A stretch of DNA of 42,443 bases, from NCBI GenBank assembly GCA_964443885.1, contig CAYUES010000003.1, positions 1-42,443 on the forward strand, given 5' to 3'. The position numbers and the translations under genes were made by a program. Position 1 is the first letter of the stretch. Every line of letters begins with the position of its first letter. Source of the DNA: OMIS01 sp964443885. GTDB taxonomy: Bacteria > Patescibacteriota > Microgenomatia > UBA1400 > PJMF01. Below the pieces are notes generated by a model, which saw only the letters and a program-made list of their open reading frames with translations, had not been told where the DNA came from and did no database searches. Shown here piece by piece: positions 6,869-15,524 of the stretch.

Positions 6869-9310
6869 ATGATTCCAGATTCGCATGGACTATCACAACA
6901 AGAAGCAGCCAAGAGACTACTCCAATATGGTGCAAATGTTTTGCCCGAGAAAAAACCCCCCTCGAGTTTCTCTGTTTTTATCTCTCAACTCAAAAGTCCC
7001 TTAATTTATGTCTTAATTCTTGCTGGCGGTATTACTTTTTTCTTAGACCATCAATCTGATTCAATTATTATTTTTGTATCGGTATTAATAAATACAATCC
7101 TCGGATTTATTCAAGAAAAAAAAGCTAATCAGGCTTTTCTTGCGCTTAAAAATCTTGTAACACAGACCGCGGAAGTGATACGTGATAGCGAACGAATCAG
7201 GATAAATGTTTCCGATATTGTGCCTGGAGATATCGTTATTTTAGCCCAAGGTACAAAAGTACCTGCCGACGGCGAGCTCGTTTTTGCCAATAGAGTATTT
7301 TTTGATGAAGCGATTATTACTGGTGAGAGTGCGCCAATTGCAAAACAAAAAGGCGAGAGTATTTTTATGGGCACGACTGTAGCCACTGGGCAGGCTCAGA
7401 TGCTCGTCACCACAACTGGCGCCAAAACTAGAATTGGTGGAATTGCCAAAGACATTCAAACAATTGATGATGATACGCCACTCAAACGGCAGCTAAATCA
7501 TCTCAGTAAAAGATTAGTACTGCTAGTGTTGAGCTTAATTTTGATAGTCATAGTTATTGGTTTACTCAGAGGTAATGACCTCAGTGAGTTATTTACTACT
7601 TCTGTCGCTCTAGCCGTCTCAGCAATCCCTGAAGGCCTGGTGGTTTCTTTAACTGTGGTCCTTGCAATTGGCATGCAAAAATTACTTAAGCGGCGCGGCT
7701 TGGTCAAAAAACTAACTTCAGCTGAAACGTTGGGAGGCGTAACAACAATCTGCATTGATAAAACCGGTACCTTAACTGAAGGTAAAATGCAGGTGGTTCA
7801 CCATATTGGTAGCCAAAATGAATTATCTCAGCAAGTAGTTTTAGCCAATGATTTAGATGATCCAATTGTCATCGCTGCCTACGACTGGGGGAAAACTACT
7901 GCTCCGATTACATTGATCGAGAAGTATCCACGGCTTGATAGTATTCCCTTTTCGTCACATGAACGTTTTTTTATCAGCTTGCACAAATGGAACTCCAAAA
8001 CTAATAAAGTTTTTGTAAATGGTGCACCTGACACAATTTTGCAGTGGACAACTTTGAGTAAAAATGAAAAGGCCGCCATTACGCAACAAATTGATGAGCT
8101 TACCTCTCAGGGAAAACGGCTGATTGGGTTTGCACAAAAAGAAGTCTCAACTGAGACAACAACTCTACAAACCGACGACGCCAAACACAACTTAAACTGG
8201 ATTGGCATTCTCGCATTTTTTGATCCCGTCCGCCCTTCGGTGAAAGACGCTTTGGAGCAAACTAAGACCGCTGGAATTTCATTAATTGTGATCACGGGTG
8301 ATTATGCTAAAACGACTCAATTTGTACTAGCCGAAATTGGAATGCATGTTTCACAGGACCAAATTATAGTAGGCACAGAACTTGAAGGGATGAGTGAAAG
8401 TGAGCTGGCCAAAAAGCTCAGAACTGTGCGGCTTTTTGCACGAACAACCCCCGATCAAAAACATGCAATTGTTACAGCACTCAAAAAAAATGGTGAAGTA
8501 GTTGCGATGCTGGGTGATGGGGTAAATGATGCGCCAGCAATTCATAAAGCAGACATTGGTGTTGCCGTAAATGAAGCTAGTGACGTGACAAAAGAGTCGG
8601 CGGACTTACTACTGCTCGATTCAAATTTTTCGACAGTGATCGCTGCAATTGAAGAAGGAAGATCTATTTTCGATAATATTCGTAAAGTTATTTTGTACTT
8701 ACTCAGCGATGCTTTTGCTGAAATTCTGGTTGTTTTGGGTGGAATTATTTTGGGGCTGCCGCTACCGATTACGGCAGTGCAAATTATTTGGATCAATTTA
8801 GTTTCTGATGGATTTCCTGGACTTGCACTGACCATTGATCCAAAGCGACCCGAGATTATGCATGAAGCACCCCGCTCTCCCAAAGAAAAACTAGTAAATA
8901 CGTGGATGCTGGCCTTAATTGGTACTGTCAGTATTGTGGCCGGTAGCATCGCTTTATTGGTCTATGTAGTGGCTCTACACTACACCAATGATGTCTTGTT
9001 TGCTCGGTCACTCTGCTTCTTAACCCTAGGTCTAAACTCTCTCACCTATGTCTTTTCAGTGAGGACACTCAACACACCTTTCTGGAAGAGCAATGTCTTT
9101 GAAAATAAATGGTTGATCTTGGCAGTCGGCGCTGGCTTTGTACTCCAATCCGTGCCATTCCTGACTGAATCCACACGTAGTTTCTTTGGTGTAGTTCCAT
9201 TGCAACTGAGCTGCTGGTTACTAGCAATTTGCTTGTCGATCTTTGTTTTCTTTACTGTAGAAATATTTAAGTTTGTAGTAGCTCACTTTGTGACAAAAAA
9301 ACTAAGCTGA
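6869..9310 (+). CDS. Cation-transporting P-type ATPase, Ca2+ (P2A)-like
   Basis: The 813-aa protein is a full-length P2-type ATPase. It has an N-terminal cation-ATPase domain (LSQQEAAKRLLQYGANVLPE), the TGES actuator loop at 151-154, the membrane motif IPEGL of Ca2+-type pumps, the phosphorylation motif DKTGTLT with Asp297, and the hinge GDGVNDAP at 549-556. A C-terminal bundle of six membrane helices ends the protein. It should couple ATP hydrolysis to export of a cation, most likely Ca2+. The ion choice is an inference from the PEGL region and overall resemblance. It stands alone, 104 bp after the ferric-reductase-like gene. Confidence 0.95.
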   Translation: MIPDSHGLSQQEAAKRLLQYGANVLPEKKPPSSFSVFISQLKSPLIYVLILAGGITFFLDHQSDSIIIFVSVLINTILGFIQEKKANQAFLALKNLVTQTAEVIRDSERIRINVSDIVPGDIVILAQGTKVPADGELVFANRVFFDEAIITGESAPIAKQKGESIFMGTTVATGQAQMLVTTTGAKTRIGGIAKDIQTIDDDTPLKRQLNHLSKRLVLLVLSLILIVIVIGLLRGNDLSELFTTSVALAVSAIPEGLVVSLTVVLAIGMQKLLKRRGLVKKLTSAETLGGVTTICIDKTGTLTEGKMQVVHHIGSQNELSQQVVLANDLDDPIVIAAYDWGKTTAPITLIEKYPRLDSIPFSSHERFFISLHKWNSKTNKVFVNGAPDTILQWTTLSKNEKAAITQQIDELTSQGKRLIGFAQKEVSTETTTLQTDDAKHNLNWIGILAFFDPVRPSVKDALEQTKTAGISLIVITGDYAKTTQFVLAEIGMHVSQDQIIVGTELEGMSESELAKKLRTVRLFARTTPDQKHAIVTALKKNGEVVAMLGDGVNDAPAIHKADIGVAVNEASDVTKESADLLLLDSNFSTVIAAIEEGRSIFDNIRKVILYLLSDAFAEILVVLGGIILGLPLPITAVQIIWINLVSDGFPGLALTIDPKRPEIMHEAPRSPKEKLVNTWMLALIGTVSIVAGSIALLVYVVALHYTNDVLFARSLCFLTLGLNSLTYVFSVRTLNTPFWKSNVFENKWLILAVGAGFVLQSVPFLTESTRSFFGVVPLQLSCWLLAICLSIFVFFTVEIFKFVVAHFVTKKLS

Positions 9311-9351
9311 ATTAAAGTAACTTTTGCTTCTTTTTCAAACCAGATACACTA

Positions 9352-9864
9352 TCAATTGTACTCAACTTTTAAAAAATCATTTTCTTGAATTTCGAGATCT
9401 AAGGCCATTGGTGTTTCGATACCATTAAGAAAAAAACGGAGTGTTCCCGTACTGTCTGAGCAAAACGTTTGTTTTGTTCCGGTTACTAAGCAGTCTTTGC
9501 TCAAAGAAAATGGTAGTGTTGTAAAAAAGTCATTCCAAGTAATCTGTTTCTCGGTTACATTGATACGGCTGGGATCAGGATTCTGGATGTAAACTTCTGG
9601 TGACTGATTATGATACTTAGCTTCAGTAAAAATTCTCTTAGTACCGTTGGTGTAAATTTCAAACCGCGCGGTGAAGGTTTTTGATTCTTCAGCTTCGTTT
9701 GTTTCACTGATTGGAATTGAAGTTGGAGAGGTGGGCATTGCAGCAACCGACTCCGTGCTGGCAGGTATAGTTGTTGTGTCTTGATCCGATTTTGGCAGTG
9801 CCGCACAACCACTCAGAATGAGGGCGCTGGAAAATAAGCAGATAACTAAGAATGGTTTGTTCAT
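9352..9864 (-). CDS. Lipoprotein with a DUF4430-like domain
   Basis: The 170-aa protein starts with a lipoprotein signal peptide ending in LILSGC, so Cys20 should be lipidated and the protein anchored outside the cytoplasmic membrane. A Thr/Pro/Ser-rich linker (residues about 28-62) leads to a compact beta-rich domain with TWNDFFTTLPFSLSKDCLVTG, a Cys pair (KDC and TFC), and LRFFLNGIETPMALDLEIQEND. This resembles DUF4430-like modules. The ligand is unknown. It converges with the P-ATPase gene. Confidence 0.75.
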   Translation of the reverse strand: MNKPFLVICLFSSALILSGCAALPKSDQDTTTIPASTESVAAMPTSPTSIPISETNEAEESKTFTARFEIYTNGTKRIFTEAKYHNQSPEVYIQNPDPSRINVTEKQITWNDFFTTLPFSLSKDCLVTGTKQTFCSDSTGTLRFFLNGIETPMALDLEIQENDFLKVEYN

Positions 9865-9904
9865 TTAATACTTGTTACTCATTAATGTTGAATGACCGTT
9901 ATTC

Positions 9905-10438
9905 TTAATAAAGTAGTTTTTCAAACTCAGCCAGTCGATTAAGCTGAATTTTTGTTAATCTAATAAATTTACGAACAGCGCGAATTTGTTTTAGAGCATC
10001 TTCCAACGTTAACCCCGTACTAATCAGGTACGCAGCCACCATGCTTGGACCTCTCCCCTCACCATGTGCGCAGTGCACATAGACTTTGCCCCCATTTTCA
10101 AGTTCGGTACGTATAAACTTGATGCCTTTTTGAAAATCGCTTAGCGAAGGTGAGGTCAGATCAAGTGTTGGTAAATGGAGCAACCGTACCGCGCCCAAAT
10201 CTGGCAGATCTCTGACTGGACTTGTCCGCATGCTGATAATGCCAGTGATCCCTCGTTTTTTCAGGATCGTATACCCCCGGCGGCTATACTGCCCACCCAA
10301 ATACAACTGAGGTGTAATTTGGCTATATCGCAAGGTTGGAACACCTACTATCTGCCGATAGGAATGATCAAAAGTTCGTTGTGCTGAAAGCGACAGGGAT
10401 TTTAAAGCACTTGTGAGTAGGAGTGACAGAGATTTCAT
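9905..10438 (-). CDS. Dual-specificity (DSP/PTP-like) phosphatase
   Basis: The 177-aa protein carries the HC(X5)R phosphatase loop as HCAHGEGRG, with nucleophile Cys123 and Arg129. Asp93 in TLDLTSPS is well placed as the general acid. LYLGGQYSRRGYTILKKRGI is the usual N-terminal strand-helix of bacterial and eukaryotic-like DSPs. A basic, Ser/Leu-rich N-terminus of about 30 residues precedes it and might associate with the membrane. The substrate may be a phosphoprotein or a phospholipid. Its position next to a diacylglycerol-kinase-like gene on the same strand makes a phosphatidylglycerophosphate-type lipid role worth considering, as inference only. Confidence 0.88.
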   Translation of the reverse strand: MKSLSLLLTSALKSLSLSAQRTFDHSYRQIVGVPTLRYSQITPQLYLGGQYSRRGYTILKKRGITGIISMRTSPVRDLPDLGAVRLLHLPTLDLTSPSLSDFQKGIKFIRTELENGGKVYVHCAHGEGRGPSMVAAYLISTGLTLEDALKQIRAVRKFIRLTKIQLNRLAEFEKLLY

Positions 10439-10489
10439 AGTAAAGGCAGAATCGAGTACCAGTTTTTGAAGTTGGTGATAGTATCCTCG

Positions 10490-11371
10490 TTAGGTCAAGA
10501 TTGTTAAGTACTCTGCTTTGAGGGCAACGGTAAAACGTGAGGCTGTAAACATCTTATCATCACTGACAATCATTTGTTTGGGGGTTATGCTAACCCGAAT
10601 CTTTTTACCTCGCCAATGTTTGAGCGCCAAAGGTTTTTTGGTACCCATCAACGCACTGCTACCCACTGCTGCTAATGTAGCAATATCGCTTGATTGCAGT
10701 ACTAATACGTCAAGAAGATCATCACTACAGTTAACTTTTTTTTGTAAAGAAATACCTGACAATCCAATGTTTCCAAAATTTGCGATCATCATTCCCACAC
10801 CTTCAATTTTCTGAATTTTGCCGTCAATATTAAGCATGTAGCGGGCGGTTGGTGCATTTATTGCATGTTTAAGAGCAGTAAATGAGTAGACAGCAATACC
10901 AAAGTTTTCTTTTAGTTCGCTCGTTGCTTCTTTAACCATGTTCGCAAGAATACCGACTTCGATTCTGACAAGCATATTCCTCTTGCCAATACTCGCTATA
11001 TTGACTCGAACTGGCTTCTGCTTACGCCCCAAAATTTTGAGCGCTTCTGCACTATCTTGTGGAATGCCTAGTTCTTTGGCAATGATGTTAGCGGTGCCTC
11101 CGGGAATAATAATCAGTGGAATCTGTGACTGACAAAGCACATTTGCAACATCCACAACCGTACCATCACCGCCATGCACGATCACCGCATCTGGCTTTTT
11201 TCTGAGTGCTCTACGTGCAAACTTTGTCGTGTCTTTGTCTGACTGAGTGACGAAAATTTCATTAGTAATACTATGCGCAACTGTAGCTTTATTAAGTTGG
11301 GAAAGAATTGGTGTATCTGAACCAGCGGCAGGATTAATAATGGTAATGATATTTTTAAAGTGGGACTTCAT
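10490..11371 (-). CDS. Diacylglycerol/lipid kinase family protein (YegS/DgkB-like)
   Basis: The 293-aa protein shows the catalytic domain of the DAGK/sphingosine-kinase superfamily. INPAAGS lies at the start, VIVHGGDGTVVDVANVL is the nucleotide-binding GGDGT loop, and IPGGTANIIAKELGIP follows. The C-terminal beta-sandwich runs to the end. It would phosphorylate a lipid hydroxyl, probably diacylglycerol or a related lipid, at the membrane. A -10-like TATACT lies 11 nt before the ATG. Its stop is about 50 bp from the start of the phosphatase gene. Confidence 0.9.
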   Translation of the reverse strand: MKSHFKNIITIINPAAGSDTPILSQLNKATVAHSITNEIFVTQSDKDTTKFARRALRKKPDAVIVHGGDGTVVDVANVLCQSQIPLIIIPGGTANIIAKELGIPQDSAEALKILGRKQKPVRVNIASIGKRNMLVRIEVGILANMVKEATSELKENFGIAVYSFTALKHAINAPTARYMLNIDGKIQKIEGVGMMIANFGNIGLSGISLQKKVNCSDDLLDVLVLQSSDIATLAAVGSSALMGTKKPLALKHWRGKKIRVSITPKQMIVSDDKMFTASRFTVALKAEYLTILT

Positions 11372-11426
11372 AACTACTAAGTAGTATATAGTAACATCTA
11401 GTTATCGAAGTGTTTTGCCCATTTCT

Positions 11427-11852
11427 TCATTTGCTATTCTTTGTAGCCTCTTGCATGTGTGTAAATGAGTTCTTGATCAGTTTTTCAAGCACTAGGATAT
11501 CTATATCGCTAAGTTTATTGATATATATACAGCCGACACTGGTCTTGTGTTTCCCTACTTTTTCAAGTAATTTACTGTCTGTATTTCCTGCCATAATATA
11601 GAGTGTTAAGTTCTGTTTGCGAGGAGAAAAACCCACTAATGGCCAGTCCCCTTCTTGAGTACTTCGCTCTGATTTATAGTGATACTTCCCAAACCCAACG
11701 ATACTTGTTCCCCACATGACTGGTTTCTCACCAGTCACTTTTTTGAATAGCTCTAAAAGAGTAAAACCATCTAGCCGTTTTTGTTCGGGCTCAATGGTTT
11801 TAAGAAATTCTTCCGCTGCTTGAGTTGTTTGTTGAGTTTTGAGTTCTGCCAT
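11427..11852 (-). CDS. DUF1801 protein
   Basis: The 141-aa protein is a typical DUF1801 member. It has AAEEFLKTIEPEQKRLDGFTLLELFKK near the start, then KPVMWGTSIVGFGKYHYKS, then WPLVGFSPRKQNLTLYIM and a C-terminal helical tail. Function is uncertain in the whole family. It is the second gene of a pair: the upstream Nudix gene stops 1 nt before this ATG, so translation is probably coupled. Confidence 0.9.
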   Translation of the reverse strand: MAELKTQQTTQAAEEFLKTIEPEQKRLDGFTLLELFKKVTGEKPVMWGTSIVGFGKYHYKSERSTQEGDWPLVGFSPRKQNLTLYIMAGNTDSKLLEKVGKHKTSVGCIYINKLSDIDILVLEKLIKNSFTHMQEATKNSK

Positions 11853-11853
11853 A

Positions 11854-12324
11854 TTAGTTACTTTTCTCCATAAATTTTATGATGTCTCGCTTAATCCCAT
11901 CCACTTTTACTATGCCTAGTGCTTCAGTAGGACTCACCCATTTATAGTTTTGATGTTCGTGAGAAAGTTTTGGTTCACTTTGAGTAGTTCGGCAATGGTA
12001 TGTAACTCCGATTAACTCGTTTTCAGCAGTTTGTTCAGTTCCTCTGAAGATATGCCACACTGTTAAAACTTCAATCAACTCCAGTTCGCTTATTCCTACT
12101 TCTTCATGCACTTCTCTTTTCAAGCCTGCTTCCGTATCTTCAAATTGATCAATTCTGCCATATAAAATCTCCCACTCGTTAGGATGCCAATCTAAATCTG
12201 CACTGCGTTGGATAATTAGTATCTTACCACTACTTCCTTGTTCAATAACTGCACCACTTGCCACCATAAACCTTCCAACTGGATTTTCTTTAGAAGTTCG
12301 ATTATTTGGTTGCTTTGATGACAT
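11854..12324 (-). CDS. Nudix hydrolase
   Basis: The Nudix box is complete (from GRIDQFEDTEAG through LKREVHEEVGI), so it should cleave a nucleoside diphosphate linked to another moiety with Mg2+. The substrate cannot be told. I place the start at the ATG at 12324 (MSSKQPNN, 156 aa), because a TATACT -10 element ends 7 nt before it. A TTG two codons upstream would fall between -10 and the transcription start. It heads a two-gene operon with DUF1801. Confidence 0.88.
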   Translation of the reverse strand: MSSKQPNNRTSKENPVGRFMVASGAVIEQGSSGKILIIQRSADLDWHPNEWEILYGRIDQFEDTEAGLKREVHEEVGISELELIEVLTVWHIFRGTEQTAENELIGVTYHCRTTQSEPKLSHEHQNYKWVSPTEALGIVKVDGIKRDIIKFMEKSN

Positions 12325-12337
12325 ACGCAAAAGTATA
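12325..12337 (-). promoter_or_regulatory. Predicted leaderless promoter of the Nudix-DUF1801 operon
   Basis: Minus-strand TGC-TATACT is an extended -10, followed by 7 nt and ATG at 12324. Confidence 0.65.
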
Positions 12338-12384
12338 GCAAAAAAATCTTAAAAACTTCTAATAGATCTTTAGCCAAATCTGAA

Positions 12385-12398
12385 TATACTATTTCTGG
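12385..12398 (+). promoter_or_regulatory. Predicted leaderless promoter of the 12399 methyltransferase
   Basis: TATACT (12385-12390) is followed by 8 nt and then the ATG at 12399. There is no Shine-Dalgarno sequence. Confidence 0.6.
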
Positions 12399-13148
12399 AT
12401 GTCAGTCATTTCGTTACATATACCATTCTACCGCCAGATGTTTGCAGTTCAAGGCTTTTGGAAAGAAAAGTTTTTATTTATAGGCTTGCCGTATATGCAA
12501 GGTAGTCACTTACCCAGTGATTTTAATTTTTCTAACATGAAAGAATTTGCTGAGGCTAAAGGATTGAAACAAGTCTATACAGCTGATTTGTTTGATAAAA
12601 ATACTGAGTATCAGTGGGATTTAAATAAGCCAATTCCTCAAAAGTATCATGAATCATTTAATACTGTTTTTGATATCGGAACAATTGAGCATATTTTCGA
12701 TACAAAACAGTGTTTAGAAAACTACTTAAAATTGGTATCTGTTGGAGGTATTTTTGCGGTAGTAACTCCAGTAAATGGTTACTTTGAACATGGCTTTCAT
12801 GTTTTTAACCCTCAAACTATTATTCAAACACTGAAACAAAATAACTTTAGTATCGAATATCGCTCTTTCAGCACCAGCACAGGTTTTGAAGTTAACGACC
12901 CATCAATACGGAAAGATATACTTTTATTTTTAGTCGCACGAAAGAAAAAAAGTATAAAAAATTTTACTATTCCTCAGCAGGAATACTGGAAAGAAATGTA
13001 TACAAAAAGTAGTACCCACTATCAGGATCTAACAATCAAGAATTCCAACCTTGCTTCACTTTTTGATGGACTAAAGAAAGTAAAGAGAAGAATAATTTTA
13101 AGTTTACCAATTGAACTTCGTACAAAATTACTGCGTATGACTAAATGA
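12399..13148 (+). CDS. SAM-dependent methyltransferase-like protein
   Basis: In this 249-aa protein the region FNTVFDIGTIEHIFDTKQCLENY, followed by LVSVGGIFAVVTPVNGYFEHGFHVFNP, matches the acidic loop and strand 4-5 region of class I methyltransferases found in polysaccharide and lipid modification loci. The canonical glycine-rich motif I is degenerate (FLFIGLPYMQGSH), so SAM binding may be atypical. The C-terminal 70 residues are basic and helical. No cluster partners are adjacent. It converges with the next gene. Confidence 0.65.
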   Translation: MSVISLHIPFYRQMFAVQGFWKEKFLFIGLPYMQGSHLPSDFNFSNMKEFAEAKGLKQVYTADLFDKNTEYQWDLNKPIPQKYHESFNTVFDIGTIEHIFDTKQCLENYLKLVSVGGIFAVVTPVNGYFEHGFHVFNPQTIIQTLKQNNFSIEYRSFSTSTGFEVNDPSIRKDILLFLVARKKKSIKNFTIPQQEYWKEMYTKSSTHYQDLTIKNSNLASLFDGLKKVKRRIILSLPIELRTKLLRMTK

Positions 13149-13155
13149 TAAGCGA

Positions 13156-13569
13156 TTAAGGTTGCTTAATATTCATTATATTACCATCAAGAACTTTCGC
13201 AACTAAAGCCATCACTTCTTCTTTACAGCCTTGCTCTTCCAAAGCATTCAGAATATAAATTGCTTTTCCAAGGCTGAACGCCACCCCGATTTCCATCAGT
13301 GTATTTGATCCAATGTAGCCGCCAATACCTTTTTTTTCATAGTTCAGCACGAGGATTGCATCAGACTGTTTAATTCTGTCAAAGTGATTTTTGATAAAAC
13401 CACGTTTGGCAGCTTGTTGTTCTGCCAGCGATAACTCCATATATGCTGAAGATTTTTCTGAAAGCTCTGGCGTAAGTACCGTCCAGCCATTGGCTTCTAG
13501 CAAAGCCGCTGCTTCAATAATTTCTGGTTTGAACTGCATTGAGTTGCAGATGGCGATTGTTTTAGACAT
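13156..13569 (-). CDS. Nucleoside 2-deoxyribosyltransferase-like protein
   Basis: The 137-aa protein begins MSKTIAICNSMQFKPEIIEAA and has KNHFDRIKQSDAILVLNYEKK followed by GGYIGSNTLMEIGVAFSLGKAIYIL. This matches the nucleoside 2-deoxyribosyltransferase fold, with the conserved Glu after the glycine-rich turn as likely nucleophile. Related small proteins act as nucleotide N-glycosidases or as sensors. The start is supported by an extended -10 (TGG-TAAAAT) 7 nt upstream. Confidence 0.78.
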   Translation of the reverse strand: MSKTIAICNSMQFKPEIIEAAALLEANGWTVLTPELSEKSSAYMELSLAEQQAAKRGFIKNHFDRIKQSDAILVLNYEKKGIGGYIGSNTLMEIGVAFSLGKAIYILNALEEQGCKEEVMALVAKVLDGNIMNIKQP

Positions 13570-13582
13570 ATTTCTAATTTTA
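13570..13582 (-). promoter_or_regulatory. Predicted leaderless promoter of the deoxyribosyltransferase-like gene
   Basis: Minus-strand TGG-TAAAAT is followed by 7 nt and ATG at 13569. Confidence 0.55.
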
Positions 13583-13637
13583 CCAAATATATTCAGTTAT
13601 ACATAATCAGCTTAGTTTAGACTCATCAACATTTAAA

Positions 13638-13658
13638 GCAACTTAGTTGCATTATAAT
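13638..13658 (+). promoter_or_regulatory. Distal operator-promoter copy of the unknown operon
   Basis: The palindrome GCAACT-T-AGTTGC (13638-13650) is followed after 2 nt by TATAAT (13653-13658). There is no -35 hexamer at the expected position. The palindrome would lie in the -35/-10 spacer. Confidence 0.7.
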
Positions 13659-13679
13659 CTCTTTCATGCTTTAATACGT

Positions 13680-13700
13680 GCAACTAAGTTGCGTTATAAA
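13680..13700 (+). promoter_or_regulatory. Proximal operator-promoter copy of the unknown operon
   Basis: GCAACT-A-AGTTGC (13680-13692) is followed after 2 nt by TATAAA (13695-13700). It lies exactly 42 bp (about four helical turns) downstream of the first copy. AAGGAG (13702-13707) follows, 5 nt before the ATG. Confidence 0.7.
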
Positions 13701-13712
13701 TAAGGAGCATAT

Positions 13713-14783
13713 ATGCCGTGGACAGAACAAGTTGCAGAAAAGAGAGCAGTTACTGCGGAGAATAATTCTTCACAAGGTTCAAACCTTCTTCACGAAGCAC
13801 ATAATACAGGTTTAGTCGATATGGACCAAACAAAACCAGATGTGACAAAAAGCGTCGTTAGAACTGGTCAGGATTTTCAACAAAGATTGAAAGAAAACCC
13901 CATGGCACATCTAAACTCGACTCCTGGTGAGTTTGCGAAGACATGTCGCCAGCTGTATACCGAAGACGAAAATGCACAACCGAACAGACGTTTTTCTGTT
14001 CTTTTGTTAGTTGCTGATCCCCTACACTTTGATGCCCGACGAAGTTTGAGAGTTGGTAGCAGTGAGAAACAAGCACAACAATACTTTGGTAAAGCCCGAG
14101 CAATTAGAAAAAATCTTGGCGGAAATCAATATATTTACACCCTAGAAATTCAAGTAGTTGGGGCGCGAGTTAGTGACTTACTTAAAGACAATCTCCAAGG
14201 CTTGAGTTTAGCAGCTTCTGTTTCTGCACGAGATATTATTCAAACAGCCACTACAGCGGGCCTCGGTGGGGCATGTGCAGGAGTGATTATCAAAGGCATT
14301 AGTGATGTTTCTCATTTAAGTACCGTCTTAACAGCAGCTGATGAGCTAAGTTCTGGCCAAGATCGAGGTATCTTACAATTAGTCACTAGAGCTACGGGAC
14401 AGCAACCTATTAGTGTTGCTGAGCTTGCCCACTCACATGGATTAAAAAAACCACAGGCAGGATTGTTGGGAGAACAGCTTATTAAAAGATCCACCGCACT
14501 TAATCCTTTGACTGAATCACAAACAGCTGAAGATACCTTCATTGTACATCCGCAGCTCACACAGGAATTTGTAATTATTCCTTTCTGGGATGAGTTATCC
14601 CCCAGTGAAAATAAATCAACGCCAGCCGTTGATCTCACTGATGCAACATTGGCCAGTATTGCCTTGGGATCACTAGCCACATTTGGAGTTGCAGGTATGA
14701 ATCAAATTACGACTCAAGTGATTAAACCATCCAACAAAGGGAATCACGTTTCAGTGTCAGCAATGAAGCAACTAAAAAGATAA
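13713..14783 (+). CDS. Unknown protein, first gene of a two-gene operon
   Basis: I do not recognise the family of this 356-aa protein. The first 75 residues are polar and likely disordered. A central region (about 90-210) has RRFSVLLLVADPLHFDARR, YTLEIQVVGARVSDLL and a Gly/Ala-rich stretch TAGLGGACAGVIIKGI. A second part (about 215-290) resembles helical domains. DATLASIALGSLATFGVAG near the end is hydrophobic enough for one membrane segment. There is no signal peptide. The start has a strong AAGGAG 5 nt upstream. Its TAA overlaps the next ATG by 1 nt (TAATG), so the two products are probably made in concert. Confidence 0.75.
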   Translation: MPWTEQVAEKRAVTAENNSSQGSNLLHEAHNTGLVDMDQTKPDVTKSVVRTGQDFQQRLKENPMAHLNSTPGEFAKTCRQLYTEDENAQPNRRFSVLLLVADPLHFDARRSLRVGSSEKQAQQYFGKARAIRKNLGGNQYIYTLEIQVVGARVSDLLKDNLQGLSLAASVSARDIIQTATTAGLGGACAGVIIKGISDVSHLSTVLTAADELSSGQDRGILQLVTRATGQQPISVAELAHSHGLKKPQAGLLGEQLIKRSTALNPLTESQTAEDTFIVHPQLTQEFVIIPFWDELSPSENKSTPAVDLTDATLASIALGSLATFGVAGMNQITTQVIKPSNKGNHVSVSAMKQLKR

Positions 14784-15499
14784 TGTCCCCCGAACATGCT
14801 AGTAATACCGGTGATTTTATTTCTGCGTCAGCTTTAAGTACTGAGGAGGAGTCCGTTGAAACTTTTGTATGGCAATTCAACCTAAGTGAAATTGATCCTA
14901 GCTTAATTTTTGATGAATCTGAAGTTCCACAAAAAAGTAATACTAAAAAACCTGCAGAAAAAATAAAAAGTAGCGAAGCTCAGCCAACTTTTTCTCAGTG
15001 GCTACAGCACACCGTGCCTGCTGAAGAAGAACCGTCTAAGCAAATACCACACGCCTTTACGTGGGCACAGAAAGAATCAGTTAAAGCATCAGAAAGACTT
15101 GCAAATGTCAGTTTGATTGGACTCAACACAATCGGAGGAGCGCTTGGATCACTAATGAGTATTGTTGGTGCGTGTGGTCCACTTTGTTTTCACACGTTGA
15201 GGGCTGTTGCGAATGCGGGTTCAGGTTTTTCAATGTCTACGCCCGGATTAGGTGGAGTTAGTATGCCTGGTTTCAATGTAGATGGAAATGGTAACTTTAC
15301 ACTTTCAGGAAATATAGACTCACTCACCAAGGCTACTGGATTATCCAAAGATGAACTGATTGCTGGTACATACTCAGTTCAGGAAATACTGACGACTTTT
15401 CTCTCTATTTTTGGTGAAGGAATGTACCAAATTTGTGGTTTTGGATTGATTGAATGTTTAATCAATAGCTTAATACCACTTCCACAGGAAACAGCTTAA
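14783..15499 (+). CDS. Unknown protein, second gene of the two-gene operon
   Basis: The 238-aa protein matches nothing I know. Residues 1-95 are acidic and Ser/Glu/Lys-rich. A hydrophobic stretch (about 108-140, LIGLNTIGGALGSLMSIVGACGPLCFHTL) is followed by a Gly-rich segment with PGLGGVSMPGFNVDGNGNFTL. The C-terminus has a second hydrophobic part with QICGFGLIECLINSLI. It could be membrane-associated, or a self-assembling partner of the 356-aa protein. Translation is coupled to that gene by TAATG, and both are under the duplicated palindrome promoter. Confidence 0.72.
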   Translation: MSPEHASNTGDFISASALSTEEESVETFVWQFNLSEIDPSLIFDESEVPQKSNTKKPAEKIKSSEAQPTFSQWLQHTVPAEEEPSKQIPHAFTWAQKESVKASERLANVSLIGLNTIGGALGSLMSIVGACGPLCFHTLRAVANAGSGFSMSTPGLGGVSMPGFNVDGNGNFTLSGNIDSLTKATGLSKDELIAGTYSVQEILTTFLSIFGEGMYQICGFGLIECLINSLIPLPQETA

Positions 15500-15524
15500 T
15501 CAGCAGTGCGTGCGTTGATCTGTA

